NCBI GenBank assembly: GCA_947497675.1
Contig: CANMHY010000012.1
Location: forward strand, 1 to 9,301
Length of the DNA: 9,301 nucleotides
Reading direction: 5' to 3'
Origin: Alphaproteobacteria bacterium
GTDB taxonomy: Bacteria; Pseudomonadota; Alphaproteobacteria; 16-39-46
In this document: piece by piece, positions 1 through 6,238 of the stretch
Position numbering within the stretch: position 1 is the stretch's first letter
Layout of the letters: every line of letters begins with the position of its first letter
Made by a program: the position numbers and the translations under genes
Notes under the pieces: model-generated
The model's input: only the letters and a program-made list of their open reading frames with translations
What the model was told of the DNA's origin: nothing
The model's database searches: none

Positions 1-840
1 GGAAACATTACGCAAGAGATCATAGATGCAACAGTTGCAGGAAATGCTCAAGTTAGAGGAGAGTTGATTGCTCTAGCAGAAGGTGTAGATGCAGCTCATG
101 GGGCAAATATAACGGCTGAGATCGTAGCTGAAACAGTTGCGCAAACAGGAAATGCAGCAGAACTAGCAGCGTTGATAGCGCTTGCAAACGGAGTAGATCC
201 AGTCCGCGTTGGAAACATTACGCAAGAGATCATAGATGCAACAGTTGCAGGAAATGCTCAAGTTAGAGGAGAGTTGATTGCTCTAGCAGAAGGTGTAGAT
301 GCAGCTCATGGGGCAAATATAACGGCTGAGATCGTAGCAGCAACAATTGCGCAAACAGGAAATGCAGCAGAACTAGCAGCGTTGATAGCCCTTGCAAACG
401 GTGTAGATGTAGCGAAAGCAGCGAACATTACACAAGAGATAGTTGATGGAGTCGTTGCCGGAAATGCGGGCGAAAGAGCCGCATTGACAGCATTGGCTCA
501 AGGCGTTGATGTCGCACACGGTGCAAACATCACTGCTGAAATCGTGACTGCAACGGTAAATAATGAAGGCCTTGCTGCCATTAAGGGAGCGTTGATAGCC
601 CTTGCAAATGGTGTAGATGTAGCGAAAGTAGCGAACATTACACAAGAGATCGTTGATGGTGTTGTTGCCGGGAATGGCCGTGTTAGAAATGCATTAGTTG
701 CATTGGCTCAAGGTGTGGCTGCCGATCATGGGGCAAACGTCAGAGCTGAAATCGTAGCAGCAACAAGAGATAATGCAGCGAATGTAGGAATTAAGACAGC
801 GTTGATAGCGTTTACTAATGGAGTAAATCCTGTGAATATA
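1..840 (+). repeat. Tandem 210-bp repeat, 4 copies, in frame
   Basis: Units begin at 1, 211, 421 and 631, exactly 210 bp apart, and a decayed fifth begins at 841. Bases 1-128 are identical to 211-338, and 129-180 differ from 339-390 at only four places. Copies three and four match each other better than they match the first two. This gradient points to recent duplication at the 5' side, and more copies may lie upstream. Confidence 0.93.
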
Positions 841-1086
841 GGAAGAGTTGATAATGCTATGGTCGGTTTAGTCGTAGCTAATCCTAATCACGTAATTAAA
901 GCGTTAAAGCTCAACGAGCTAGATTGCCTAAAAAATCAAGATAGCATGGATGCACTTATAGCATTTTATGTGAATTTGAATGGTAAAGATCCTGCTAATC
1001 TTACGCGTCAAAATGTTATAGATTGGGTTGCAGCTCCTCCTGCAGATAGGCTTGCTCATGTTCAAGATGTTGTTTCTGCATTGTAA
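1..1086 (+). CDS. Ala-rich tandem helical-repeat protein, 5' end outside window
   Basis: The reading frame is open from the first base to TAA at 1084-1086, giving 361 visible residues, so the true start lies upstream; the TTG at 64 is only an internal codon. The protein is four and a half copies of a 70-residue unit. Each unit has a ~34-residue A half (GNITQEIIDATVAGN, then a second helix ending ALAEGVD) and a ~36-residue B half (ANITAEIVA, then ELAALIALANGVD). Each half reads as two short amphipathic helices opened by an N-I-T cap, which suggests an alpha-solenoid. Copies drift toward the C-terminus, and the last ~80 residues are a divergent cap with Cys and Trp. No catalytic motif is visible. 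I do not recognise the family. A secreted or surface role is possible because an outer-membrane protein gene follows 66 nt downstream, but the N-terminus that would show a signal peptide is missing. Confidence 0.88.
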   Translation, partial: GNITQEIIDATVAGNAQVRGELIALAEGVDAAHGANITAEIVAETVAQTGNAAELAALIALANGVDPVRVGNITQEIIDATVAGNAQVRGELIALAEGVDAAHGANITAEIVAATIAQTGNAAELAALIALANGVDVAKAANITQEIVDGVVAGNAGERAALTALAQGVDVAHGANITAEIVTATVNNEGLAAIKGALIALANGVDVAKVANITQEIVDGVVAGNGRVRNALVALAQGVAADHGANVRAEIVAATRDNAANVGIKTALIAFTNGVNPVNIGRVDNAMVGLVVANPNHVIKALKLNELDCLKNQDSMDALIAFYVNLNGKDPANLTRQNVIDWVAAPPADRLAHVQDVVSAL

Positions 1087-1117
1087 CTAATATGAAACGA
1101 GCTCTATTGTCTCAAAA

Positions 1118-1126
1118 TGGTATAAG
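1118..1126 (+). promoter_or_regulatory. Possible extended -10 promoter for the outer-membrane protein gene
   Basis: TGG followed by TATAAG matches an extended -10 (TGn plus 5 of 6 of TATAAT). It lies 27 nt before the downstream ATG. No good -35 is present at the right distance, so the call rests on the extended element alone. Confidence 0.3.
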
Positions 1127-1152
1127 TATTTTAAAATTGATAAAGGAATAAA

Positions 1153-1884
1153 ATGATGGGTAACACTAAGTTTTCTATGGCTATAATTGTAAGCTTTCTG
1201 GCTGTTGCAGGAGTTAATGCAGATCAAGCTGGGCCTTCTTTTAAATCAGGGATGTATACGGGTCTTTTGTTTGGTTACAGTAATCTACACGCATCAAATA
1301 AAGAGACGGTAAACGTCGGAATACAGCCGACAGAAACCAAAACTGTTACAGCGAATCAGGCTGGTTTAGTCGGAAACTTATTAATTGGGTATCGAGAATT
1401 ATTTAAAAATAATTTTTTACTCGGTGGTGAGCTTGGTATTTCATTAGACAACAGTCAGATGGTGCAAAAGAACATTTTGGGAAATAATATACATTCTTCC
1501 TACACGAAGTTAGGAAGCGTTTATAAATTTGTTCCAGCACTTGTTTTAGGAGGCAAGTTCTCTGATAAATGGCTTGGTTTCGTAAAAATGGGTCCGAGTA
1601 TTTCACAGTTCAAGGTAAATCATTCAATAACACAAGTTGGGTTTTCGCCCTTACCCGGTGCAATTAATAAATTTAGGACAACAAAAGTTGGATTTATGGC
1701 GGCTGTTGGCGCTGAATATGCAGTTGATGAAGATGTTTCAACGGTTGGAATTGTGTCTTATGAAAAATTTGGATCAATTAATCGTACCTTTGGCGTTGTG
1801 GATGGTGTTGCAGGTGAAAAAGATACAATTAATCTAAAACCACAATATGTAACAGCAACTGTAGGTATGGTCTACAAATTCTAA
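1153..1884 (+). CDS. Outer-membrane beta-barrel protein (opacity/OmpA-like porin fold)
   Basis: This 243-residue protein has a Sec signal peptide: a basic N-terminus, the hydrophobic stretch AIIVSFLAVAG (residues 10-20) and a VNA|DQ cleavage site near residue 23. The mature part shows alternating hydrophobic and aromatic strands with turns (TGLLFGYSN, LIGYRELF, FLLGGELGISL, LGFVKMGPSI, VGFMAAVGAEY). It ends VTATVGMVYKF, the C-terminal Phe strand recognised by the BAM machinery. Size fits an eight-stranded barrel. Ribosome site AAAGGA at 1142-1147 is 5 nt from the ATG at 1153 and 8 nt from a second ATG at 1156, so the start may be one codon later. A terminator follows at 1911-1948. The exact role (porin, adhesin or structural protein) cannot be told from sequence. 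Confidence 0.82.
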   Translation: MMGNTKFSMAIIVSFLAVAGVNADQAGPSFKSGMYTGLLFGYSNLHASNKETVNVGIQPTETKTVTANQAGLVGNLLIGYRELFKNNFLLGGELGISLDNSQMVQKNILGNNIHSSYTKLGSVYKFVPALVLGGKFSDKWLGFVKMGPSISQFKVNHSITQVGFSPLPGAINKFRTTKVGFMAAVGAEYAVDEDVSTVGIVSYEKFGSINRTFGVVDGVAGEKDTINLKPQYVTATVGMVYKF

Positions 1885-1910
1885 AGTAAAGATAATCTGC
1901 ATTTTCTGAA

Positions 1911-1948
1911 AAGGAGAAAGAAGTTTAAAAATTTCTTTCTCTTTTTTT
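1911..1948. terminator. Rho-independent terminator between convergent genes
   Basis: GAGAAAGAA at 1914-1922 pairs with TTCTTTCTC at 1933-1941, extended by A/T and G-T pairs at both ends, and is followed by seven T at 1942-1948. It ends the outer-membrane gene on the + strand. The T tract runs into the holA stop codon (1947-1949). In the opposite direction the same stem is followed by a shorter TTTTC run, so it may also stop the operon weakly. Confidence 0.8.
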
Positions 1949-2906
1949 ATGCATAAAGCTGAAACAATCTTCTCAACATAATCTCAGACTCTTGAAGAGA
2001 TCCTTTCTTCGTCTCAACTTCAAGAGTCTTTATGAGATTAAGAGCATCTAACAATGCGTCCGTTGTCCACGCTCTGAGCGCGCCTTCATAAAGCGCCTTG
2101 TCTTTGACGGCAAGATAAGGGAACTTTATGTTCCCTGACGCTCCAGAAGGACTCGGGCGTATCTCAATCAGCCTTAAGAGATGAAAATTTAACAACCTCA
2201 AAAATGAAATAATCGAAAGCGATGGCATGGAGGTCATCAGATCTTTTCTTTTAAGGAGGAAAGATTCGAGACAATGGGCTTCCGTGGAGAGTGTTTGATT
2301 CATGAAGGAAAGATGATCAGAGAGCTTTAATTCTGTTGGTTTGTCAAAATACAGACAAAACGGCACCAACTCTGATTTTATAAGATGGGCTCTCTCTTGG
2401 TAGTGATGCGTGAGATGAGTCAAGAGGGCTGGCTCTGGTGTGTGCCCATACTGGCTTAAGAGAGCTTTAATATCTGCTTCTATTTGAGAGGTGGTGGGCG
2501 CATAAAGGGGAATAAATCCAATATCCTTTGAGCCCTCACAGTATTTTCTGAGATTCGATGTGGCCTTGAGATAACCCGCTGTCATGATAAAAAAAGGACA
2601 GGGGGGAAGATGCTCTAAAAAAGCCTCTAAAGGCGTGAGAGAAGTTTCTGTGAGCTTTTCAACGATAAGAAGCGTTGTTGGTCCAAAGAGGGGCGGGGAT
2701 GTCAGAATTTCAAGGAGGCGGTTGGAATCCGTTTTGAGAAGAGTTGCGGGCAATCTTGCAATCGGACGATCTTGGTCCTTATTGTAAAGTGTTTCGAGAA
2801 GGTTTCCGAGAGAGGCATCTAAAATCTCTTCCTCAAAGCTTGAGAGAAGAACAGCTTTTATTGGCGGAGGAGGACTCTTGTAAAGGGCATTGAGATAAAG
2901 CTTCAC
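1947..2906 (-). CDS. holA: DNA polymerase III subunit delta
   Basis: HolA is the delta subunit of the clamp loader and opens the beta sliding clamp at primed sites during replication. The 319-residue product is a little shorter than usual (~340). Family features include the LPATLLKTDSNRLLEILTSPPLFG region (residues 52-75), which precedes the clamp-binding part, then the strand TTLLIVEKL (77-85), FFIMTAGYLKATSNLRK (105-121) and a helical C-terminal collar domain to residue 319. The N-terminal strand reads VLLSSFEEEI instead of the usual VLLYG-like form, so the protein is divergent. The start is GTG at 2904-2906 with AAGGG 7 nt upstream. It is the last gene of the fba-efp-suhB-holA operon, 18 nt after suhB. 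I recognised it by overall pattern, not by one decisive motif. Confidence 0.8.
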   Translation of the reverse strand: MKLYLNALYKSPPPPIKAVLLSSFEEEILDASLGNLLETLYNKDQDRPIARLPATLLKTDSNRLLEILTSPPLFGPTTLLIVEKLTETSLTPLEAFLEHLPPCPFFIMTAGYLKATSNLRKYCEGSKDIGFIPLYAPTTSQIEADIKALLSQYGHTPEPALLTHLTHHYQERAHLIKSELVPFCLYFDKPTELKLSDHLSFMNQTLSTEAHCLESFLLKRKDLMTSMPSLSIISFLRLLNFHLLRLIEIRPSPSGASGNIKFPYLAVKDKALYEGALRAWTTDALLDALNLIKTLEVETKKGSLQESEIMLRRLFQLYA

Positions 2907-2924
2907 CGAGATTCCCTTTTATAC

Positions 2925-3737
2925 TTAGCTGTTTAGAAGCCTCAACATGTGTCCATGGATCTGAGGAGGTGCTGCCACGAAGCTTGCATCATAAGGTGTT
3001 GAGGGCTTGCCATCGAAAGAAGTCGTATAACCACCAGCTTCTTTGACCAAGAGAAGGCCTGCTGCAGCGTCCCAGGGCTTAATCCCGCGCTCCCAATAGC
3101 CATCAAATCTTCCAGCAGCCACATAGGCAAAGTCTAAGGCTGCAGCACCTAGTCTCCGAATTCCGGAAGTTTCATTTAAGAAAGGGGTTAACTCGGAGAC
3201 AAAGAGTTGTTTATCACCGTGTCCTTTAAAGGGGGCTCCTGTTGCCATGAGACACTCAGAAAAGTCTTTTCTCTCAGAGACACGAATTCTGCGGTCGTTC
3301 ATAAAGGTGCCCATTCCCTTTTCTGACCAAAAGAGTTCATCTTTGATTGGGTCGTAAATAACAGCGGCAACAATTTCATTTTCTTTCTCAAGGGCAATGG
3401 AGATTGCAAAGTGAGGAACGCTATGAAGAAAGTTCGTGGTGCCATCGAGGGGGTCAATGATCCAGCGTTGGCTGTCATCAGATCCAATAATGTCATCTCC
3501 TTCTTCTGTCATGAATCCGATTGAAGGACGTGCTTTTGTCAATTCTTCACGCAAAGTTCTGTCCGCTTTTAAATCCGCATTTGAAACAAAGTCAGCGGGG
3601 CCTTTTTTAGAAATCTGCAGGTTTCCGATTTCACCGAAGTCACGAACAAGACCCCGGGCTGCTTTTAAAGCAGCTTGGATCATGACATTGACGGTTGCAG
3701 ACTTGGACTGACCGCGTCCTCCTAGAAGATCTCTCAT
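2925..3737 (-). CDS. suhB: Inositol monophosphatase family protein (SuhB type)
   Basis: This 270-residue Mg2+-dependent, Li+-sensitive-type phosphatase hydrolyses inositol-1-phosphate or related sugar and nucleotide phosphates. The metal site is complete: T77-E78-E79 in GFMTEEGDD, motif A IDPLDGTTNF (residues 94-103, D95 and D98), and motif B PWDAAAG (221-227, D223). The N-terminal segment SATVNVMIQAALKAAR followed by KGPADFVSNAD (45-55) is typical of alphaproteobacterial members. In enterobacteria SuhB also binds NusA and takes part in rRNA antitermination; that role here is only possible. AAGGA upstream of the ATG gives a clear ribosome site. It lies 33 nt after efp and 18 nt before holA, so it is probably co-transcribed. 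The physiological substrate cannot be deduced. Confidence 0.92.
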   Translation of the reverse strand: MRDLLGGRGQSKSATVNVMIQAALKAARGLVRDFGEIGNLQISKKGPADFVSNADLKADRTLREELTKARPSIGFMTEEGDDIIGSDDSQRWIIDPLDGTTNFLHSVPHFAISIALEKENEIVAAVIYDPIKDELFWSEKGMGTFMNDRRIRVSERKDFSECLMATGAPFKGHGDKQLFVSELTPFLNETSGIRRLGAAALDFAYVAAGRFDGYWERGIKPWDAAAGLLLVKEAGGYTTSFDGKPSTPYDASFVAAPPQIHGHMLRLLNS

Positions 3738-3770
3738 GGACTTTTTCCTTAACTCTATAACTTTAGGTGT

Positions 3771-4337
3771 TTATTTCGCGCGTTCGACGTACGTTCCGTC
3801 CTCGGTATTCACCACAACCTTTGTTCCAGACTCAATGTGAGGGGGAACCATGATACGCACTCCGTTTTCGAGAAGCGCAGGTTTATAAGATGATGTTGCT
3901 GTTTGTCCTTTAATGACAGGGTCTGCTTCAACAACTTCCATAACAACGCTGTCGGGGAGTTTCATGCTGATGATCTCACCTTCATAGGAAGAGAGGGTCA
4001 CAATCATGCCTTCTGTAAGATAAGGGGCAGCGTCTTCAAGAACAATATCACTTCCCAAAGAAAGTTGTTCATAGTTTTGGATATCCATGAAAGCATATTT
4101 GTCGCCATCTTTATAAAGAAATTGCGACTCCCGTTCCTCAAGGTGAATGCGTTCAACATCTTCACTCGAGCGAAACCGTTCATTAAGTTTTGTTCCCGTG
4201 CGAATGTCTTTGAGCTCTACTTGAAGATAGGCGCCGCCTTTTCCAGGTTGTGTGTGCTGGATCTTAACAGCCACCCAGAGCCGATTTTGATGTTGAATTA
4301 GAAATCCGGGGCGAATGGCATTTCCATTGATTTTCAT
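3771..4337 (-). CDS. efp: Translation elongation factor P
   Basis: EF-P enters the ribosome E site and rescues stalls at consecutive prolines. At 188 residues it has the normal length, with an N-terminal KOW domain (about 1-65) and two OB domains (about 66-128 and 129-188). The lysine that is modified in many bacteria is present as K33 in the loop PGKGG (31-35), which suggests EpmA-type beta-lysylation rather than the arginine form. The C-terminal signature K-x-A-x4-G-x2-I-x-V-P-x2-I-x2-G is met exactly at 152-171. AGGA lies 9 nt upstream of the ATG. It sits 46 nt after the aldolase gene and 33 nt before suhB, in the same operon. Confidence 0.97.
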   Translation of the reverse strand: MKINGNAIRPGFLIQHQNRLWVAVKIQHTQPGKGGAYLQVELKDIRTGTKLNERFRSSEDVERIHLEERESQFLYKDGDKYAFMDIQNYEQLSLGSDIVLEDAAPYLTEGMIVTLSSYEGEIISMKLPDSVVMEVVEADPVIKGQTATSSYKPALLENGVRIMVPPHIESGTKVVVNTEDGTYVERAK

Positions 4338-4383
4338 AAGGGAGGTTCCTTTAAGTTAATTTCTACAAATCAGTAGCATAGAT

Positions 4384-5304
4384 TTAAGCGCCTTGGTAGA
4401 TTTTAATCATTTTTGAAAGCATCTCAAGGGCTTCCGCTTCAGGGCGTTTAAAACAGTTGCGTCCAATGATGGATCCCGTTCCCCCGCCTTTATAGATGGC
4501 TTGGACTTCTTCTAAGACGTCTGATACTGTCTGTGTCTCTCCTCCTGAAAATACAACCAAGCGGCGTCCATCAAAGCAAGATTGAACGACGTGTTGTACC
4601 CGTTCTTGAAGTGTCTTTGCAGGGATATACTTTTCATAAAGAGGGAGAGAGGCATCGTGTTCAAGAAAAGCGGTTGGGAGTTTAACTTTAATAATATGAG
4701 CACCTAAAAGAGCTGCCATATGGGCCCCATAGGAGATGACGTTTAAGGATTGTTCTCCTTCTTTCGAAACATGACCTCTTGGATAAGACCAGACAACAAC
4801 AGCAAGGCCAGCGGCTTTTGCTTCTTGGGTAAGATGTTGAAGTTTTTCAAACATCTCATAGGTATGATTAGAGCCTGGATAAATGGTATATCCAATGGCG
4901 CAGCATCCGAGACGCAAAGCATCCTCCACAGAGCCCGTAATGGCTTGATTGGAATCCTCTCCGGACGGGAGAAGGCTTATGCCACTGTTAACTTTTAGGA
5001 TAAGAGGCATAAGACCTGCGTAACTTCCCGCAATGCTTTCAAGAAAGCCTAATGGTGCTGCAAACCCTGAAAGACCAGCTTTTAGCGCTAAGGAAATATG
5101 ATAGTGAGGATCATAGGCCGGAGGATTCATGGAAAAAGAACGTCCTGGTCCATGTTCGAATCCTTGATCAATTGGATAGATGATGAGATGACCTGTCCCT
5201 GAAAGTTTTCCATGCATGAGAAGACGCACAAGCTGAGCTTTTGTTCCGGGGCAGTCACTTTCATAAAAACTTAGAATTTTTTGAATCCGTTGCGGCATTC
5301 CCAT
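4384..5304 (-). CDS. fba: Class I fructose-bisphosphate aldolase (archaeal/FbaB type)
   Basis: This enzyme reversibly cleaves fructose 1,6-bisphosphate to dihydroxyacetone phosphate and glyceraldehyde 3-phosphate through a lysine Schiff base. The 306-residue TIM barrel shows the DhnA/FbaB hallmarks: YPIDQGFEHGPG (43-54), the Schiff-base strand GAHIIKVKLPT (201-211, K206 or K208), VVFSGGETQ (250-258) and the phosphate-binding GGGTGSIIGRNCFKRP (273-288). VWSYPRGHVSKEGEQ (171-185) is also typical. AAGGA lies 8 nt before the ATG. It is the first gene of the operon, with efp 46 nt downstream, so a central-carbon enzyme leads a translation/replication cluster. The family also includes 2-amino-3,7-dideoxy-heptulosonate synthase and LsrF, but the EHGPG and GRN pattern favours aldolase. 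Confidence 0.92.
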   Translation of the reverse strand: MGMPQRIQKILSFYESDCPGTKAQLVRLLMHGKLSGTGHLIIYPIDQGFEHGPGRSFSMNPPAYDPHYHISLALKAGLSGFAAPLGFLESIAGSYAGLMPLILKVNSGISLLPSGEDSNQAITGSVEDALRLGCCAIGYTIYPGSNHTYEMFEKLQHLTQEAKAAGLAVVVWSYPRGHVSKEGEQSLNVISYGAHMAALLGAHIIKVKLPTAFLEHDASLPLYEKYIPAKTLQERVQHVVQSCFDGRRLVVFSGGETQTVSDVLEEVQAIYKGGGTGSIIGRNCFKRPEAEALEMLSKMIKIYQGA

Positions 5305-5348
5305 GGTATTTTTCCTTACCCAAAGATTTTAATCAAAAGAATACCTTC

Positions 5349-5377
5349 TTTTTAGGCGTTTGTACAAAACCATGCAA
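5349..5377 (-). promoter_or_regulatory. Candidate promoter and palindromic operator of the fba-efp-suhB-holA operon
   Basis: On the - strand TTGCAT (5372-5377) and TAAAAA (5349-5354) are 17 nt apart, weak matches to the sigma-70 boxes. The spacer holds a perfect 10-bp palindrome TTTGTACAAA (5359-5368). An outer inverted repeat CCTTCTT/AAGAAGG (5344-5350 and 5376-5382) encloses it. An alternative pairing, TTGTAC with TATTCT, is also possible. The position, 45-73 nt before the fba ATG, fits an operon promoter. Confidence 0.35.
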
Positions 5378-5401
5378 GAAGGATTTTTTTGTGAAGAAGG
5401 T

Positions 5402-5533
5402 TTAGTCCAAAACTTTTTTAAGATTAATAAGAGCTTTTTTTCTTTTCTCCTCTGTCATAAGCTGAATGTTTTTAAGTTTCCATTTGATCGATGGAATCAA
5501 ATCTAAAAGAAGCGAAACTTGCATTTCGTACAT
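5402..5533 (-). pseudogene. abiEii: AbiEii nucleotidyltransferase toxin, internally deleted scar (43 codons)
   Basis: The frame starts at ATG 5531-5533, sharing one base with the stop of the upstream AbiEi remnant (TAATG), and ends at TAA 5402-5404. Residues 2-14 (YEMQVSLLLDLIP) resemble the extreme N-terminus of AbiEii proteins (Y-x2-QV-x-LLL-x2-IP). Residues 16-42 (IKWKLKNIQLMTEEKRKKA and on) resemble their extreme C-terminus (QWKLxNI..M...KR..AL..L..VL). The family is normally about 280-310 residues, so roughly 240 or more codons seem to have gone in one in-frame deletion near residue 15, including the GS-type nucleotidyltransferase core. It cannot be catalytic. Assignment rests on remembered family patterns, and the arrangement next to AbiEi supports it. 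Confidence 0.62.
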
Positions 5534-5763
5534 TATGAAAAATCTTTTGGAACTGTCATTAAATATTTTGCGTTAAAGATACCCCTCTTCTGAATTTGGA
5601 TTTTATGATTCCCTAAAGAAAGTTTCGATATGTTCAATTCATGAAACCACGCGTGTTTTATCCTTTCCGCAAGAAATAAGAAAACACGTCGCGCTTTAAA
5701 AGAGCATCCTTTTTCAAGGAGATTTTGCAAGATCTCTGGTCTTAAAGATGTGAAGTTTTCCAT
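5533..5763 (-). pseudogene. abiEi: AbiEi-type antitoxin, C-terminal remnant (76 codons)
   Basis: The 76-residue frame matches the C-terminal end of AbiEi antitoxin/regulators of type IV toxin-antitoxin systems. It has LRPEILQNLLEKG (8-20), the KxRRxFLFLAE block (23-33), HAWFHELNISKLSLG (37-51), a basic beta segment, and the ending YLMTVPKDF. Full family members are about 200-260 residues with an N-terminal winged helix. That part is absent: in frame, a TAA stands five codons before the ATG and the upstream DNA is A/T-rich. The ATG has a possible AGGG ribosome site 6 nt upstream and a promoter-like sequence before it, so the fragment may still be expressed. It would be unable to bind the abiE promoter in the usual way. 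It overlaps the AbiEii scar by one base. Confidence 0.68.
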
Positions 5764-5788
5764 AAAATACCCTATCTCTTAAGGTATA

Positions 5789-5818
5789 TTATTAAAGAAA
5801 AAAAACAAACTTTTGCAA
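5789..5818 (-). promoter_or_regulatory. Possible promoter of the AbiE remnant
   Basis: On the - strand TTGCAA (5813-5818) is followed after 18 nt, mostly T, by TAATAA (5789-5794). The first hexamer keeps TTG and the final A. The distance to the ATG at 5763 is suitable. Such A/T-rich DNA gives this kind of match often. Confidence 0.28.
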
Positions 5819-5881
5819 AAATTAATTATAATGCACCTTCGTTAGAAAGAATTTTTCTGTAAAATCTAAAAAATAGAAAAT

Positions 5882-5903
5882 GTTTGCGCCAAGTTTGCGC
5901 CAA
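5882..5903. repeat. Tandem 11-bp direct repeat GTTTGCGCCAA x2
   Basis: Two exact copies of GTTTGCGCCAA abut at 5882-5892 and 5893-5903, a GC-rich island in very A/T-rich DNA between the AbiE remnant and rpn. The spacing is about one helical turn, so a protein could contact both on one face. The rest of 5764-5983 holds no gene that I can see. Confidence 0.85.
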
Positions 5904-5983
5904 ATAAAGAAAAGTCGTCGTAAATATTGATGGACTCATCCTTTTAAATAGAAATGAGAAGTGTTGACATCGTGTCCTGAGTC

Positions 5984-6226
5984 TTAAGAAAGAATCAGTT
6001 TAAGCTCTTTCTGAGAATATTCTGTGATAATAGCAATTTTGTCCAAACTTATGCCATTGGCAAACATGGATTTTGCTATTTTTATACGAGATTGTTGCTC
6101 AGCTTTTGAACGCTCCTGCTCAGCCTCAGCACGTTCTTGCTCTATTTGGAGACGTTCCTCTTTCCGGCCTTTTTCAAACCCTATTTTAAAAACTTCTATT
6201 TCTAAATATTCTGCAAGGGATTGCAT
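5984..6226 (-). CDS. RpnS-like intragenic small protein (80 aa) inside the rpn 3' half
   Basis: An in-frame internal ATG (6224-6226) of the rpn gene is preceded, 5 nt away, by AAGGAGG (6232-6238), the best ribosome site in the window. The 80-residue product starts MQSLAEYLEIEVFKIGFEKG. It then has a highly charged coiled coil rich in E, Q, R and K (about residues 21-47) and ends in a small helical domain (ANGISLDKIAIITEYSQKELKLIL). E. coli rpn genes are known to encode such C-terminal small proteins (RpnS) from internal starts, and these restrain the full-length toxic nuclease. Here the IS upstream has removed the nuclease part but left this unit intact. No convincing internal promoter is seen, so transcription would need to come from the IS or from a weak internal site. 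The function is inferred by analogy. Confidence 0.5.
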   Translation of the reverse strand: MQSLAEYLEIEVFKIGFEKGRKEERLQIEQERAEAEQERSKAEQQSRIKIAKSMFANGISLDKIAIITEYSQKELKLILS

Positions 6227-6231
6227 TGTCT

Positions 6232-6238
6232 CCTCCTT
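6232..6238 (-). promoter_or_regulatory. Perfect internal Shine-Dalgarno in rpn
   Basis: The - strand reads AAGGAGG, then AGACA, then ATG. It lies within coding sequence (codons for K-E-E-T before M). The full gene's own start at 8680 has only a poor site (AAAAGA), so the internal site is much the stronger. Confidence 0.7.

Noticed and set aside
1..840. TALE-like DNA-binding repeats, suggested by ~35-residue two-helix units with T-x-E near the start
   Set aside because: The lengths alternate 34 and 36. The glycine pair and hypervariable residues at positions 12-13 are missing, and the positions that vary do not match the base-specifying ones. The likeness is only general helical-repeat likeness.
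1..840. CRISPR array or non-coding satellite
   Set aside because: The period is 210 bp with no unique spacers, the repeats are in frame throughout, and third-position changes show a protein-coding pattern.
5344..5390. Rho-independent terminator on the + strand (CCTTCTT stem and T7)
   Set aside because: No + strand gene lies upstream for over 3 kb, the loop is about 25 nt and the stem only 7 bp. The promoter/operator reading on the - strand fits the location better, so it is mentioned only as an alternative.
5934..5983. Hairpin GACTCA/TGAGTC with a perfect TTGACA box at 5964-5969
   Set aside because: The stem is 6 bp over a 38-nt loop, the TTGACA has no -10 at 16-18 nt, and no + strand gene follows.
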